This document shows positions 50,397-58,386 of a DNA stretch of 64,000 nucleotides, in pieces. Source of the stretch: Flavobacteriales bacterium (GTDB lineage: Bacteria > Bacteroidota > Bacteroidia > Flavobacteriales_F > PHOS-HE28); contig JAGNUG010000002.1 in assembly GCA_017987115.1 (NCBI GenBank), forward strand, positions 1 to 64,000, read 5' to 3'. Made by a program: the position numbers and the translations under genes. Below the pieces are notes generated by a model. The model ran no database searches. It was not told the origin of the DNA and saw only the letters and a list, made by a program, of their open reading frames with translations. The stretch's first letter is position 1; the number at the start of each line of letters is the position of its first letter.

Positions 50397-53009
50397 TCAA
50401 TCCAACCGGTGCGCCAGCGTCACCGTCTTCTTGAATTTCTCCACGTTACCGGCAAGGTCATAGACTTCCAGCACTACGATGTAAGGTCCCATGCGGGCCA
50501 AGGATCCACCATCCATGATCCCATCCCATGAGATGGCGCCTTGGGTGCCGAGCTGTAGGTTCTCCATCAGCTTTTTTGCTTCGCGCCCTGCAATGTCGTA
50601 CACGATCATGTTCCCCACAAAACCGGGCTCGTTGAAGGTGTAGGCGATGGTGAGCACATCCTGGTAGCCATCGTTGTCCGGACTGAAGATCGCGGGCTCT
50701 ATCGTGAGCTCGCCGCTTGGGTCCGCAGTTTCCGAGTACTGCGAATTGCGGTATCCGGGCGTTGCTCTACCGGCTACATCGGATGCCGTCTGCCAGTTGC
50801 TGTTATCGCTGGTCGGTCGGTCCGGATCCACGCGTTCCAAACTGTATCCTTCGGGGTTGTTCACCAATTCGAAGTGCAGGTCGTCCGTATAGTTGAAGCG
50901 ATCCAACGCACTGCCATCCGGGGCTAACAGAACGACCGAGCCCTCGCCGTTGTTGTAGCTCGGCAATGCATTCTCCACGAAACGTTCGGTGCGGCTTTGG
51001 GGGTACACGGAGGCGATGTTCGCGGAGTTCGTTGTGATCACCACGTATTCGCCGGGTAACAAAAGCAACGCACTGTTGATTACCGTTGGACTAGCGACCT
51101 CACCGCCGGTAACGTTGGCCATTTGCATTCCGGCAAGGGTCAATGTTTTTTGCGATCGGTTATAGAGCTCTATGAAATCACTGCCGTCAACAACGGGGTC
51201 ATACAACACTTCGTTGATCACGACATCGCCGCTGTCTACCGGTTCGGGTAACGCAAAATTCACCGTGTTGTTCGCACCGATCAGGTTGCCCGGACAATCC
51301 GATGCATCTTCTACGACAAGGGTGTAGACGATGCCCTCTTGCAGCGGTTGAAGCAGTTCCACGGTAGCACCATTGGTGACGTTCGGGAACACATCTCCGG
51401 TGGCGATAACGGGTGTAATGAAGTAGTTGGCACCGACCAAGCTGCTTGCATCCATGGCTTCATTGAAGACAACGATGAGCGTAGTGGGGGAGAGCACTTG
51501 CACGTTCAGCAGGCTTGGTGGCTGTGTGTCGGGGATGATCGCGTAGATCGAATTTTCTGTACCTGGCGTACCACCTGCGGCTGCATTGCTCGCACGCCAA
51601 TTACTCGCACCGCTGCACGGTGATGTCGGGTCGATCTGTTCCAACGACCAGCCGCCATCGTCCTTTACACCATCCTGGTACCAGCTCAAGGCATAGGTGA
51701 CAGCATCGATGGTGGTGAGCGTATTGTCGGTGAGCACGAGCGCATCGCCTTCGTTATTCAACGCGGGCAGGCTGGTGGTGCCGATCTTGTTCGGTACGGT
51801 GGCATACACAGGCAGGTTCGCTGCGGCGATCAGCAATACATACTCACCGGGTAGCAAGGTGTAGGCAGGCAAGGTTACCGGTGTGCCGCCGTCGCTGAAG
51901 GTCCAGCCATCCAGATCGAAGGTCTTGTTGGTTGTTGCGTTATACAGTTCGATGAATTCCACTTCGGGCATCCCGACAGGCGGGCTCGGATCCGCGAAGA
52001 TCTCGTTGATGACCACATCGCGGTAGGCCGGTTGTTCCGGTACGGAATAGGTGAACGGGAACTGCGTGCTCGGCATGGCGTTCCCAACAAGGTCCTCTAC
52101 ATCCTGCGTGATCAAGGTGTAGCTGGAGCCATTGGTCAATGCACTTGTTAGCGTTAAGTGTACACGCGTGAATTCGACGGCATCGCGCAGGGCAGTAGTT
52201 GCCGTAATGAAGGGTTGCACCTCATAGTTTACGGCCGTGTTCGCCGTGGTCAGCTCCACCGGTTCATCAAAGATCACATCGATGTTGAGGGGATCAACAA
52301 TTTCCACCGCTACGATGTTCGGTGGGTCCAGGTCCACGGGTATAACGCCTACAACGAAGTCATCGAAGAAGTGCCCATTCACCGCATCGGCCAACGTGCT
52401 CTGCACGATCGATAAACCGAAATGCGTTCCGATCAGTACATCCGCATCGGTGATCGGACCAACGCTGGTGAAGGTCCCTGTGTTCCCATCATCGAAGAAC
52501 AGGCTCCATTCACTGGTCATGGTGCGCTCAACGCGGATCTTGAACGGATTGCTGCTGCTGCTGTTCACGATACCGGCCGGACTTACCAGAATGGACGTAT
52601 TCACCCCGGCAACGCGTTTGAATAATTCGATCACATCCGCAGTGCCGCCCATCCGCACGAACCATCCGTTCATCGCAACGCTCAGATCGGCATTGTCGCT
52701 GATCAGATACATGTCTACATAATTGGCTCCGCTGGTGGCGAATCGAAGGTCCGCGAACCATTCCCACCGCGCATTGCTGGTGATGGGGCTCGGGGTGCTC
52801 AGGTAGTAGCTGCTCGCACCCGGACTGTTGCTGCGTAACCGCATGTTGCCGCCATCGTCCGCCACAACGAATACGGTATTCGAACCATTCCACATCGGGT
52901 TGGTGGTGTAGTCACCATCGGTGAAGTCGTCTGTAACTTGTCCAACGGTGTTGGCAGCGACCGCGAAGGTGATGAAGAGGATAAAAAGAAGGCGCAAGGC
53001 GTGATGCAT
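50397..53009 (-). CDS. Secreted lamin-tail-domain protein with Ig-like domains and gliding-type C-terminus
   Basis: An 870-residue exported protein with signal peptide MHHALRLLFILFITFAVAAN. A concanavalin-like N-terminal region (about 25-215) precedes alternating SbsA Ig-like domains (PPNIVAVEIVDPLNIDVIF, PPSLLNVQVLSPTTLIVVF) and two lamin-tail domains (VVINEIFADPSPPVGMPEVE, VVINEVLYDPVVDGSDFIEL). The C-terminus (AIFSPDNDGYQDVLTIAYTF, YDIAGREAKKL, GPYIVVLEVYDLAGN) resembles the FlgD-like/type B end of T9SS cargo rather than type A. Lamin-tail proteins of Bacteroidota are often with nucleases or on the cell surface; the role here is unknown. It is divergent from asd. Confidence 0.85.
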   Translation of the reverse strand: MHHALRLLFILFITFAVAANTVGQVTDDFTDGDYTTNPMWNGSNTVFVVADDGGNMRLRSNSPGASSYYLSTPSPITSNARWEWFADLRFATSGANYVDMYLISDNADLSVAMNGWFVRMGGTADVIELFKRVAGVNTSILVSPAGIVNSSSSNPFKIRVERTMTSEWSLFFDDGNTGTFTSVGPITDADVLIGTHFGLSIVQSTLADAVNGHFFDDFVVGVIPVDLDPPNIVAVEIVDPLNIDVIFDEPVELTTANTAVNYEVQPFITATTALRDAVEFTRVHLTLTSALTNGSSYTLITQDVEDLVGNAMPSTQFPFTYSVPEQPAYRDVVINEIFADPSPPVGMPEVEFIELYNATTNKTFDLDGWTFSDGGTPVTLPAYTLLPGEYVLLIAAANLPVYATVPNKIGTTSLPALNNEGDALVLTDNTLTTIDAVTYALSWYQDGVKDDGGWSLEQIDPTSPCSGASNWRASNAAAGGTPGTENSIYAIIPDTQPPSLLNVQVLSPTTLIVVFNEAMDASSLVGANYFITPVIATGDVFPNVTNGATVELLQPLQEGIVYTLVVEDASDCPGNLIGANNTVNFALPEPVDSGDVVINEVLYDPVVDGSDFIELYNRSQKTLTLAGMQMANVTGGEVASPTVINSALLLLPGEYVVITTNSANIASVYPQSRTERFVENALPSYNNGEGSVVLLAPDGSALDRFNYTDDLHFELVNNPEGYSLERVDPDRPTSDNSNWQTASDVAGRATPGYRNSQYSETADPSGELTIEPAIFSPDNDGYQDVLTIAYTFNEPGFVGNMIVYDIAGREAKKLMENLQLGTQGAISWDGIMDGGSLARMGPYIVVLEVYDLAGNVEKFKKTVTLAHRLD

Positions 53010-53070
53010 CTGTTCGAATAGAATCGGAAAGGTAGTACTTTCGAGCGCCTTACCTCGTTATGACCAAAGA

Positions 53071-54078
53071 ATGAAAGTTGCTGTTGTTGGCGCCACCGGA
53101 ATGGTTGGTGAAATGATGTTGAAGGTGCTACAGGAGCGCAAGTTCCCATTCACTGAATTTCTGCCTGTCGCAAGTGAACGCTCCGTGGGTACTTCGATCC
53201 ACTTCAATGGTACCAACCATACTGTGCTTAGCATGGAGCAAGCCGTTGCCCTGAAGCCGGATATTGCTCTATTCTCTGCGGGTGGTGCTGCTTCGCTGGA
53301 GTGGGCACCACGGTTCGCTGAGGTTGGTTGTGTGGTGATCGATAATAGCAGTACGTGGCGCATGGACGCCAGTAAAAAACTGATCGTACCTGAGATCAAT
53401 GGTCACCTGCTTACTGCGGATGACCGCATCATCGCCAATCCGAATTGCAGCACGATCCAGATGGTGATGACCTTGGCGCCATTGCATAAAGCGTACGGGG
53501 TGGAGCGCGTGATCGTATCCACCTACCAATCCGTAAGTGGTACGGGCGTGAAAGCGGTGCAGCAGCTTACCAATGAACGCAACGGTGTGCCCGGTGAAAT
53601 GGCGTACCCCTACCGCATAGAAGGGAACGTGATCCCGCGGTGCGATGTGTTCACGGAGAACGGCTACACCAAGGAGGAAATGAAATTGGTGAATGAAGCG
53701 CAGAAGATCCTGGATCGGAACATCCGCGTTACCGCAACCGCTGTGCGCGTGCCGGTGACCGGTGGGCATAGCGAAGCCGTGAATGTGGAATTCGCGAAGG
53801 AGTTCGAGACAGCGGAGGTTATCCGGTTATTGGAACAGACAGCGGGCATTACCGTTCAGAATGACCCGGGGCAGGACCTGTATCCGATGCCCATGCACGC
53901 CAGTGGAAAGGACGATGTTTTTGTGGGCCGCATCCGTCGGGATGAAACACAGCCACGCACGCTGAACCTCTGGATCGTTTCGGATAACCTGCGGAAGGGA
54001 GCTGCGACCAATGCGGTGCAGATCGCTGAATTATTGGTGAAGGAAGGGTTGGTGAAAACAGTTGTTAGTAGCGTTTGA
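53071..54078 (+). CDS. asd: Aspartate-semialdehyde dehydrogenase
   Basis: Reduces aspartyl phosphate to aspartate semialdehyde for lysine/diaminopimelate, threonine and methionine synthesis. The 335-residue protein starts MKVAVVGATGMVGEMMLKVL. It has the active-site Cys126 in IANPNCSTIQMV, the STYQSVSGTG loop, and the catalytic His in VPVTGGHSEAVNVEF. The length is typical. The last bases (from 54064), including its stop codon, are the start of a 97-base direct repeat found again at 55706. Confidence 0.96.
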   Translation: MKVAVVGATGMVGEMMLKVLQERKFPFTEFLPVASERSVGTSIHFNGTNHTVLSMEQAVALKPDIALFSAGGAASLEWAPRFAEVGCVVIDNSSTWRMDASKKLIVPEINGHLLTADDRIIANPNCSTIQMVMTLAPLHKAYGVERVIVSTYQSVSGTGVKAVQQLTNERNGVPGEMAYPYRIEGNVIPRCDVFTENGYTKEEMKLVNEAQKILDRNIRVTATAVRVPVTGGHSEAVNVEFAKEFETAEVIRLLEQTAGITVQNDPGQDLYPMPMHASGKDDVFVGRIRRDETQPRTLNLWIVSDNLRKGAATNAVQIAELLVKEGLVKTVVSSV

Positions 54079-54160
54079 ACCGTGCGCATAATTTGTGCAT
54101 CGGATCAGTGTTGGTCTTTTCAAATTACCCGTTAAAATGAACAGGTTGTTGAATGCACTT
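54064..54160. repeat. 97-base direct repeat, left copy
   Basis: Matches 55706-55802 at about 81 of 97 positions by hand alignment. It includes the asd stop, the block CCGTGCGCATAATTTGTGCA and a start codon (54137) with GTTGAATGCACTT after it. The right copy is the upstream region and first codons of the barrel-like protein gene; here the frame after MNRLLNALE is unrelated and ends at 54322, so this is a broken gene start. The bases from 54161 to 54271 hold only a GGGTC-rich, REP-like stretch near 54186-54240. Confidence 0.75.
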
Positions 54161-54271
54161 GAATCTCGGAAGGCTTTCCTTTTTGCAGACCCTGAAGCAC
54201 CCGCAGTTCGAAGGGTCCAGAAGCGAAGACCCAGCGAGGGTATAAGATCCGAAGTTCAATGGAAGATCTTG

Positions 54272-54386
54272 ACAGCTAACGCTCTAGTGTGCTTTACATG
54301 CCGTAATAGCGCAATAGATTGAACTCTAAGCACCAACCAAGTCCAGAAATAAACGCAACTGTTGTTACAAGCTACTAGTTAGCGGC
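54272..54386. other. attC-like site 1 (left edge of a cassette array)
   Basis: AGCTAAC at 54274 and GTTAGCGGC at 54378-54386 form the outer arms (GCTAAC/GTTAGC perfect). Inside them CTAGTGTGCTTTAC and GTTACAAGCTACTAG are imperfect inverted arms. The 9-mer GTTAGCGGC recurs exactly at 55003 at the end of site 2, 625 bases later. The layout resembles integron recombination sites; site 1 is the most degenerate. Confidence 0.5.
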
Positions 54387-54396
54387 CAACGTAGTA

Positions 54397-54861
54397 ATGA
54401 AAAGCAGAAAGCTCATGAAGAAAAATTGCGCTGGCGCGGTTTTAGTGATTCTGACAGGCTGTTATTTTGGTGCGAACGAGTCTGGAGGCCGAATTATTGA
54501 CAACTTTCATCTAATCGGATGGGATGAAAGAGATTGGCAGATTGTATACAGTGAAGACAACAAAATATATCATCCTGAAAAAATTATAATAGGACATGAT
54601 GTTTTTGCTGTTGGCAATAACGATGATTTCATAATTGTTAAACAGCATCCTTGTGATAATCCCGTACCTCACCTTGCAGACTTTGATACCCTGCGTCCTG
54701 ACAAAGAGGTCACGAACTACTACATAATAGACATTCGACATGGTAGCCAATCATATAAGCTCCATAAGTTCGCCGACCAGGAAGAATTTGATGAAGAACG
54801 AAGAAAACTTGGAGTTCCGATGGAATTGACCTATAAATTCTACGATGCTAAACTAGATTGA
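54397..54861 (+). CDS. Hypothetical lipoprotein, DUF3997-like, in cassette 1
   Basis: A 154-residue protein with an N-terminal lipobox-like signal (GAVLVILTGCYFG, Cys near residue 27). The start could be M1 or M7 (MKKNCAGAV). The mature part has IGHDVFAVGNNDDFIIVKQH and VTNYYIIDI, a pattern I associate with DUF3997-type lipoproteins of unknown function. The gene is AT-richer than the neighbours and starts 11 bases after attC-like site 1 and ends 24 bases before site 2, the one-gene-per-cassette layout. Confidence 0.7.
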   Translation: MKSRKLMKKNCAGAVLVILTGCYFGANESGGRIIDNFHLIGWDERDWQIVYSEDNKIYHPEKIIIGHDVFAVGNNDDFIIVKQHPCDNPVPHLADFDTLRPDKEVTNYYIIDIRHGSQSYKLHKFADQEEFDEERRKLGVPMELTYKFYDAKLD

Positions 54862-54884
54862 AGTGAAGGTGATTAATAGCGCCG

Positions 54885-55011
54885 GCCGCTAACATGCTCT
54901 TGCCGCAAGCCGCCCTCGTCCCGGTGACAACTCCCGTTGAAGCGATGAACACTTCGTCCAGGAACAAGATCACGAAAGGCGGCCTGCGGCAAGCGCAGGC
55001 CCGTTAGCGGC
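54885..55011. other. attC-like site 2 between the two cassette genes
   Basis: Outer arms GCCGCTAAC (54885-54893) and GTTAGCGGC (55003-55011) are perfect. Inner arms CTTGCCGCAAGCCGCC (54899-54914) and GGCGGCCTGCGGCAAG (54978-54993) match at 15 of 16, with unequal spacers and a 63-base centre. The total of 127 bases is within the attC size range, and the G/TT crossover trinucleotide is present. Confidence 0.7.
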
Positions 55012-55023
55012 AAGCATAAGACA

Positions 55024-55572
55024 ATGACGCAATACACATACATATCATCGATTGACTATATTAACAACTTGACATTTGACTATGTTGAGACGTATTCATT
55101 TCAACGAGGAAGTGAATTTGAGGAAAACAATAAGACAAGTCGACCAGAATATGATAAGTTAAAGGTTAGAAAAGAAAAGCGTAACGATTTGACAGCCCTT
55201 GAAGAAAAACGATTTTTGGAACTACACGACCTTTTTGGGTTCACTCAATATTTAATCAACGACAAAGGACAATTTCATCATTCCAGCACAAAGACACACA
55301 CTTTTAAATCGACAGACCCGAAAATCGATAAACTGAAAAACATTTTGCGGACTGAAATCAAAGATATACCAGCTTGGATGTGCGCGCCAATGTATCGTGA
55401 CGCATTAGTTTTTTATGACAAATCGAACCATATTGTATCGACCTTGAATGTTTGCTTAAGTTGTGAATATATGGAAATCAAAATGTTTAGTCACATAAAT
55501 GGAGACAATAAAACTTACGACTTGTTGAGACAATATTTTATTGACCTTGGACATAAAATTGAAGACAGATAA
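55024..55572 (+). CDS. Hypothetical protein in cassette 2
   Basis: A 182-residue soluble protein, AT-rich in codon use, that starts MTQYTYISSIDYINNLTFDY. It has a charged middle (KLKVRKEKRNDLTALEEKRF) and a C-terminal part VSTLNVCLSCEYMEIKMFSH. There is no signal peptide. I do not recognise the family. It begins 12 bases after attC-like site 2 and ends just before site 3, as a cassette gene would. Base composition differs clearly from asd and lspA nearby, in keeping with transfer. Confidence 0.65.
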   Translation: MTQYTYISSIDYINNLTFDYVETYSFQRGSEFEENNKTSRPEYDKLKVRKEKRNDLTALEEKRFLELHDLFGFTQYLINDKGQFHHSSTKTHTFKSTDPKIDKLKNILRTEIKDIPAWMCAPMYRDALVFYDKSNHIVSTLNVCLSCEYMEIKMFSHINGDNKTYDLLRQYFIDLGHKIEDR

Positions 55573-55580
55573 ATGCCAGC

Positions 55581-55708
55581 AGGTAACAGCACATTTGCAA
55601 TAGGCGGGGTTTTGTACTCCGCAGACAGTTTTGTGGTAGAAGAAAGTTTTGTGCTCCGCATACACATTTGTGCTGAAAAGCCCGCCCATCACAAATCTGC
55701 CAACCGTT
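55581..55708. other. attC-like site 3 (right edge of the cassette array)
   Basis: Inner arms ATTTGCAATAGGCGGG (55593-55608) and CCCGCCCATCACAAAT (55681-55696) match at 13 of 16. Outer sequences GGTAAC (55582-55587) and GTTCC (55706-55710) are weaker. The GTT at 55706 is exactly where the right copy of the 97-base direct repeat begins. Confidence 0.55.
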
Positions 55709-55802
55709 CCAAGCGTTTGATCCGTGCGCATAATTTGTGCAACGGATCATCGTTGTTCTTTTCTTAATACCAATTAACATGAACACGATGTTGAATGCAC
55801 TT
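55706..55802. repeat. 97-base direct repeat, right copy
   Basis: Right partner of 54064-54160. It includes a hairpin TGATCCGTGCGCA/TGTGC-A-ACGGATCA (55719-55750) and the first codons of the gene at 55779. Confidence 0.75.
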
Positions 55803-56723
55803 ACGCGCGTTGTACTTGTTGCTGCGCTACTCGTTGCAGTTGTTCCTTGTGCAAAAGGGCAAACGAATGCAACGGATCAGGCGCCATTGATAACTACGGT
55901 GTATTTCCCGGTCGGGATATTCGCAGGCGGCACTCCCTTGATGACCACAACGGATTGGCGTAACCTGATGCCGGGATCCGAACTACTCCAACGCGATCTA
56001 TCATGGGATACCGGTGACCAAAGCAACTATGGTTTTGCTCGCGGTGGTCCTGGGTATAGGGGAGCCATGCCTGATGCGTCTCCGATCCTCGAAGTGGCAA
56101 TGGGTTTGGATCTGGGCAGGAAGAAGGGGGCCGATGCACGGTTCGAAAAGGAACTTCGGCTCGGAGTTACTTACTTGGCCAATGGATACCTGGGCCGGAC
56201 GTGGTATCGCTCTTCCACAGGACCTTATGATACGCTTACCTCCAATTTGAATGGGCAGGAGTCCTATGTGGATACGACCTGGAACGAGCAGTATTCGGCG
56301 GACTACCGGTTTACGCGGATCGGATTGAACGCTGCTTATGTCGTGCGGAAACGAACGCCGGGTAAGTTGTCGTGGTACGTTGGTTTCGGTGGTATGGTGG
56401 GGACAACATTGAATGCTTCGGCTACCGTCAGCCATCAAGTGTATACATCGGTCACCCGATCGTATGTGGATTATCCGGAATTGGATACATCACTTGATAA
56501 TGATGGATTCGAAGAGCACCATGTTGCCTCTGCTATGTGGGGTGCAGCCTACGCACTTGCCGGTCTCGATCTCCGCTTAGGGAAAAAACATCCGTTCTGG
56601 AGCAGCATTCACCTGTTCAACGAACTGCGGCCCACGGTCCTGTTCAATAAAGTGCCCGGTTCTCAAATGGCCACCACCGGCGCGTTCCAGAACGTGTTCG
56701 GGTTGCGCCTTGATCTCAGGTGA
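55779..56723 (+). CDS. Outer membrane beta-barrel-like protein
   Basis: A 314-residue exported protein with signal peptide MNTMLNALTRVVLVAALLVA ending AKGQ. The rest has alternating hydrophobic/polar strands with Gly and aromatic residues (LEVAMGLDLGRKKG, LRLGVTYLANGYLGRTWYRS, IGLNAAYVVRKRTPGKLSWY) and ends in a strand FQNVFGLRLDLR, as barrel proteins do. Family and role are unknown. The upstream 90 bases are one arm of the direct repeat shared with the 3-prime end of asd, so its promoter region has been duplicated. Confidence 0.72.
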   Translation: MNTMLNALTRVVLVAALLVAVVPCAKGQTNATDQAPLITTVYFPVGIFAGGTPLMTTTDWRNLMPGSELLQRDLSWDTGDQSNYGFARGGPGYRGAMPDASPILEVAMGLDLGRKKGADARFEKELRLGVTYLANGYLGRTWYRSSTGPYDTLTSNLNGQESYVDTTWNEQYSADYRFTRIGLNAAYVVRKRTPGKLSWYVGFGGMVGTTLNASATVSHQVYTSVTRSYVDYPELDTSLDNDGFEEHHVASAMWGAAYALAGLDLRLGKKHPFWSSIHLFNELRPTVLFNKVPGSQMATTGAFQNVFGLRLDLR

Positions 56724-56737
56724 TCAAGAGGTCTGCC

Positions 56738-57391
56738 TTAAGCTGTTGAAGCCTCCGTTGGTGTTCCGGAAGGCTCGGGTTCTGCCGGCATGGTGTCCTC
56801 TTCCTTCGCTTTGCGTTGCATGAGAATGAACAGCACCACACCAACGGTGATCGCAGCATCCGCAACATTGAATACCGGTTCGAAGAACTCGAACGACCGG
56901 CCGCCCCACAACGGGAACCACTGCGGGAAATGACCTTGCCAGAGCGGGAAGTAGAACATGTCCACCACAGAGCCGTGGAACAAACTTCCATAGCCTCCCT
57001 CAGGAGGAAATAGAACAGCCTTCTGGTACGGCGTGCTTTGACTGAAGATCATGCCGTAGAACGTGCTGTCGATGATGTTGCCCAACGCTCCGGCAAAGAT
57101 CAACGCGACACTGATCAATAGGCCGGTCTTAGCGCCCTGTTTGCTCATTCGCCAAAGGCTGTAGCCGATCGCGATAACGGCTACGATCCGGAACAAGGTG
57201 AGCAGCAGCTTTCCACGCTCTCCGCCGAAGACCATGCCAAAGGCCATGCCCGGATTCTCAATGAAATGCAGATAACCCTTGGTGCCAAGTATGGAGACCG
57301 AACTCTCGTAGAAGAAGTTCAATTTCACCCACACCTTCAATGCCTGATCGGCCAAAAGCACAAGTAGGATTACGGCGATCGAACGCTTCAA
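56738..57391 (-). CDS. lspA: Lipoprotein signal peptidase
   Basis: Cleaves signal peptides of prolipoproteins in the inner membrane. The 217-residue protein has four hydrophobic segments. The catalytic aspartates are Asp144 in SVVDMFYF and Asp178 in FNVADAAI, with the ENPGMAFGM and AGALGNIID blocks before them. A C-terminal tail (EEDTMPAEPEPSGTPTEAST) is acidic and dispensable-looking. It follows the DksA-like gene by 24 bases, and ileS before that; this three-gene order is usual in Bacteroidota. Confidence 0.95.
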   Translation of the reverse strand: MKRSIAVILLVLLADQALKVWVKLNFFYESSVSILGTKGYLHFIENPGMAFGMVFGGERGKLLLTLFRIVAVIAIGYSLWRMSKQGAKTGLLISVALIFAGALGNIIDSTFYGMIFSQSTPYQKAVLFPPEGGYGSLFHGSVVDMFYFPLWQGHFPQWFPLWGGRSFEFFEPVFNVADAAITVGVVLFILMQRKAKEEDTMPAEPEPSGTPTEASTA

Positions 57392-57415
57392 GACCTCCTA
57401 GGAATAATTACCGGA

Positions 57416-58336
57416 TCAGTTGCTCATCTGCTGCTTCGCCTCAATGCTCAACGTAGCATGTGGCACAAGACGCAAACGCTCCTTGCTGATAAGGCGACCG
57501 GTTACGCGGCAAAGACCATAGGTCTTGTTGCGGATCCGGAGCAATGCATCTTCCAAGTGCTTGATGAACTTCTCTTGACGACCCGCCAACTGCGACGTTT
57601 CCTCACGACTCAATGTTTCACTGCCGTCCTCGATCATCTTGAACGAAGGGCTTGTGTCATCCGTGCCATTGTTGTCGTTGTTCGCCAAGGTCTGTTTCAG
57701 CAGATCATAGTCCTTCCGGGCCTCGTCCAACTTCTTGTTGATGAGCGTACGGAACTCCGTCAGTTCATCATCACTGTAACGCAATTTCGAAGGATGCTCC
57801 AATGTGGAGACCTGCTTTTTCACAACAGGTGCGGGCATCGGACGATTCGGTGCAACACGCTGTGTTACCAACGGTTTTGTTGGTACTTTTATCTTTATCT
57901 CCTTCACTTTCGGTGCACGTTTTCGGGTCGTTTTTGCTGCTTTCGGGGCAGCTTTTTCCGGTGCAGCTTTCGGTGCTGCTTTTGGTGCAGCGGGTTTTTC
58001 CTTCGCTGCAGGTGTTGCTTTCTTTACCACTGGTTTCTTTGCTACTGGCTTGGCTACCTTTTTGGCTACCACCGCCTTCTTTGTTTTCGTCGGAGCTGCT
58101 TTTTTCTTGACCGCTGGCTTCACCACTTTCTTCGCTTTGGCAGCTACTTTCTTAGCAGGAGCTTTCTTGGCAACCACGTTCTTCACCGGCTTCTTTGCCA
58201 CGGCCTTTTTCTTGGGCGCAGGTTTTGCCTTGGCCGCTTTCTTAGGGGCTGGTTTCGATGCCTTCTTAGGAGCAACTTTAGCGGCTTTCTTCTTAGCTGG
58301 TTTTACAGCTTTTTTGGCAGCGGTTTTCTTGGCCAT
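57416..58336 (-). CDS. TraR/DksA-family protein with a long Lys/Ala N-terminal tail
   Basis: A 306-residue protein. Residues 1 to about 175 are a histone H1-like low-complexity tract of AKK, PAKK and APKK units. The last 120 residues are a DksA-like coiled-coil (SDDELTEFRTLINKKLDEAR, LAGRQEKFIKHLEDALLRI) and a C-terminal finger. The finger has only one Cys (YGLCRVTGRLISKERLRLVP), so zinc is probably not bound by four cysteines. DksA relatives act in the RNA polymerase secondary channel; the basic tail should bind DNA or RNA. The start at 58336 (MAKKTAAKKAVK) is preferred over the longer frame. It lies 50 bases downstream of ileS. Confidence 0.85.
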   Translation of the reverse strand: MAKKTAAKKAVKPAKKKAAKVAPKKASKPAPKKAAKAKPAPKKKAVAKKPVKNVVAKKAPAKKVAAKAKKVVKPAVKKKAAPTKTKKAVVAKKVAKPVAKKPVVKKATPAAKEKPAAPKAAPKAAPEKAAPKAAKTTRKRAPKVKEIKIKVPTKPLVTQRVAPNRPMPAPVVKKQVSTLEHPSKLRYSDDELTEFRTLINKKLDEARKDYDLLKQTLANNDNNGTDDTSPSFKMIEDGSETLSREETSQLAGRQEKFIKHLEDALLRIRNKTYGLCRVTGRLISKERLRLVPHATLSIEAKQQMSN

Positions 58337-58386
58337 GGCGCAAAGGTCTTGAATTTGAGCCGCGAATATAGCGATTATTGGGGCTG

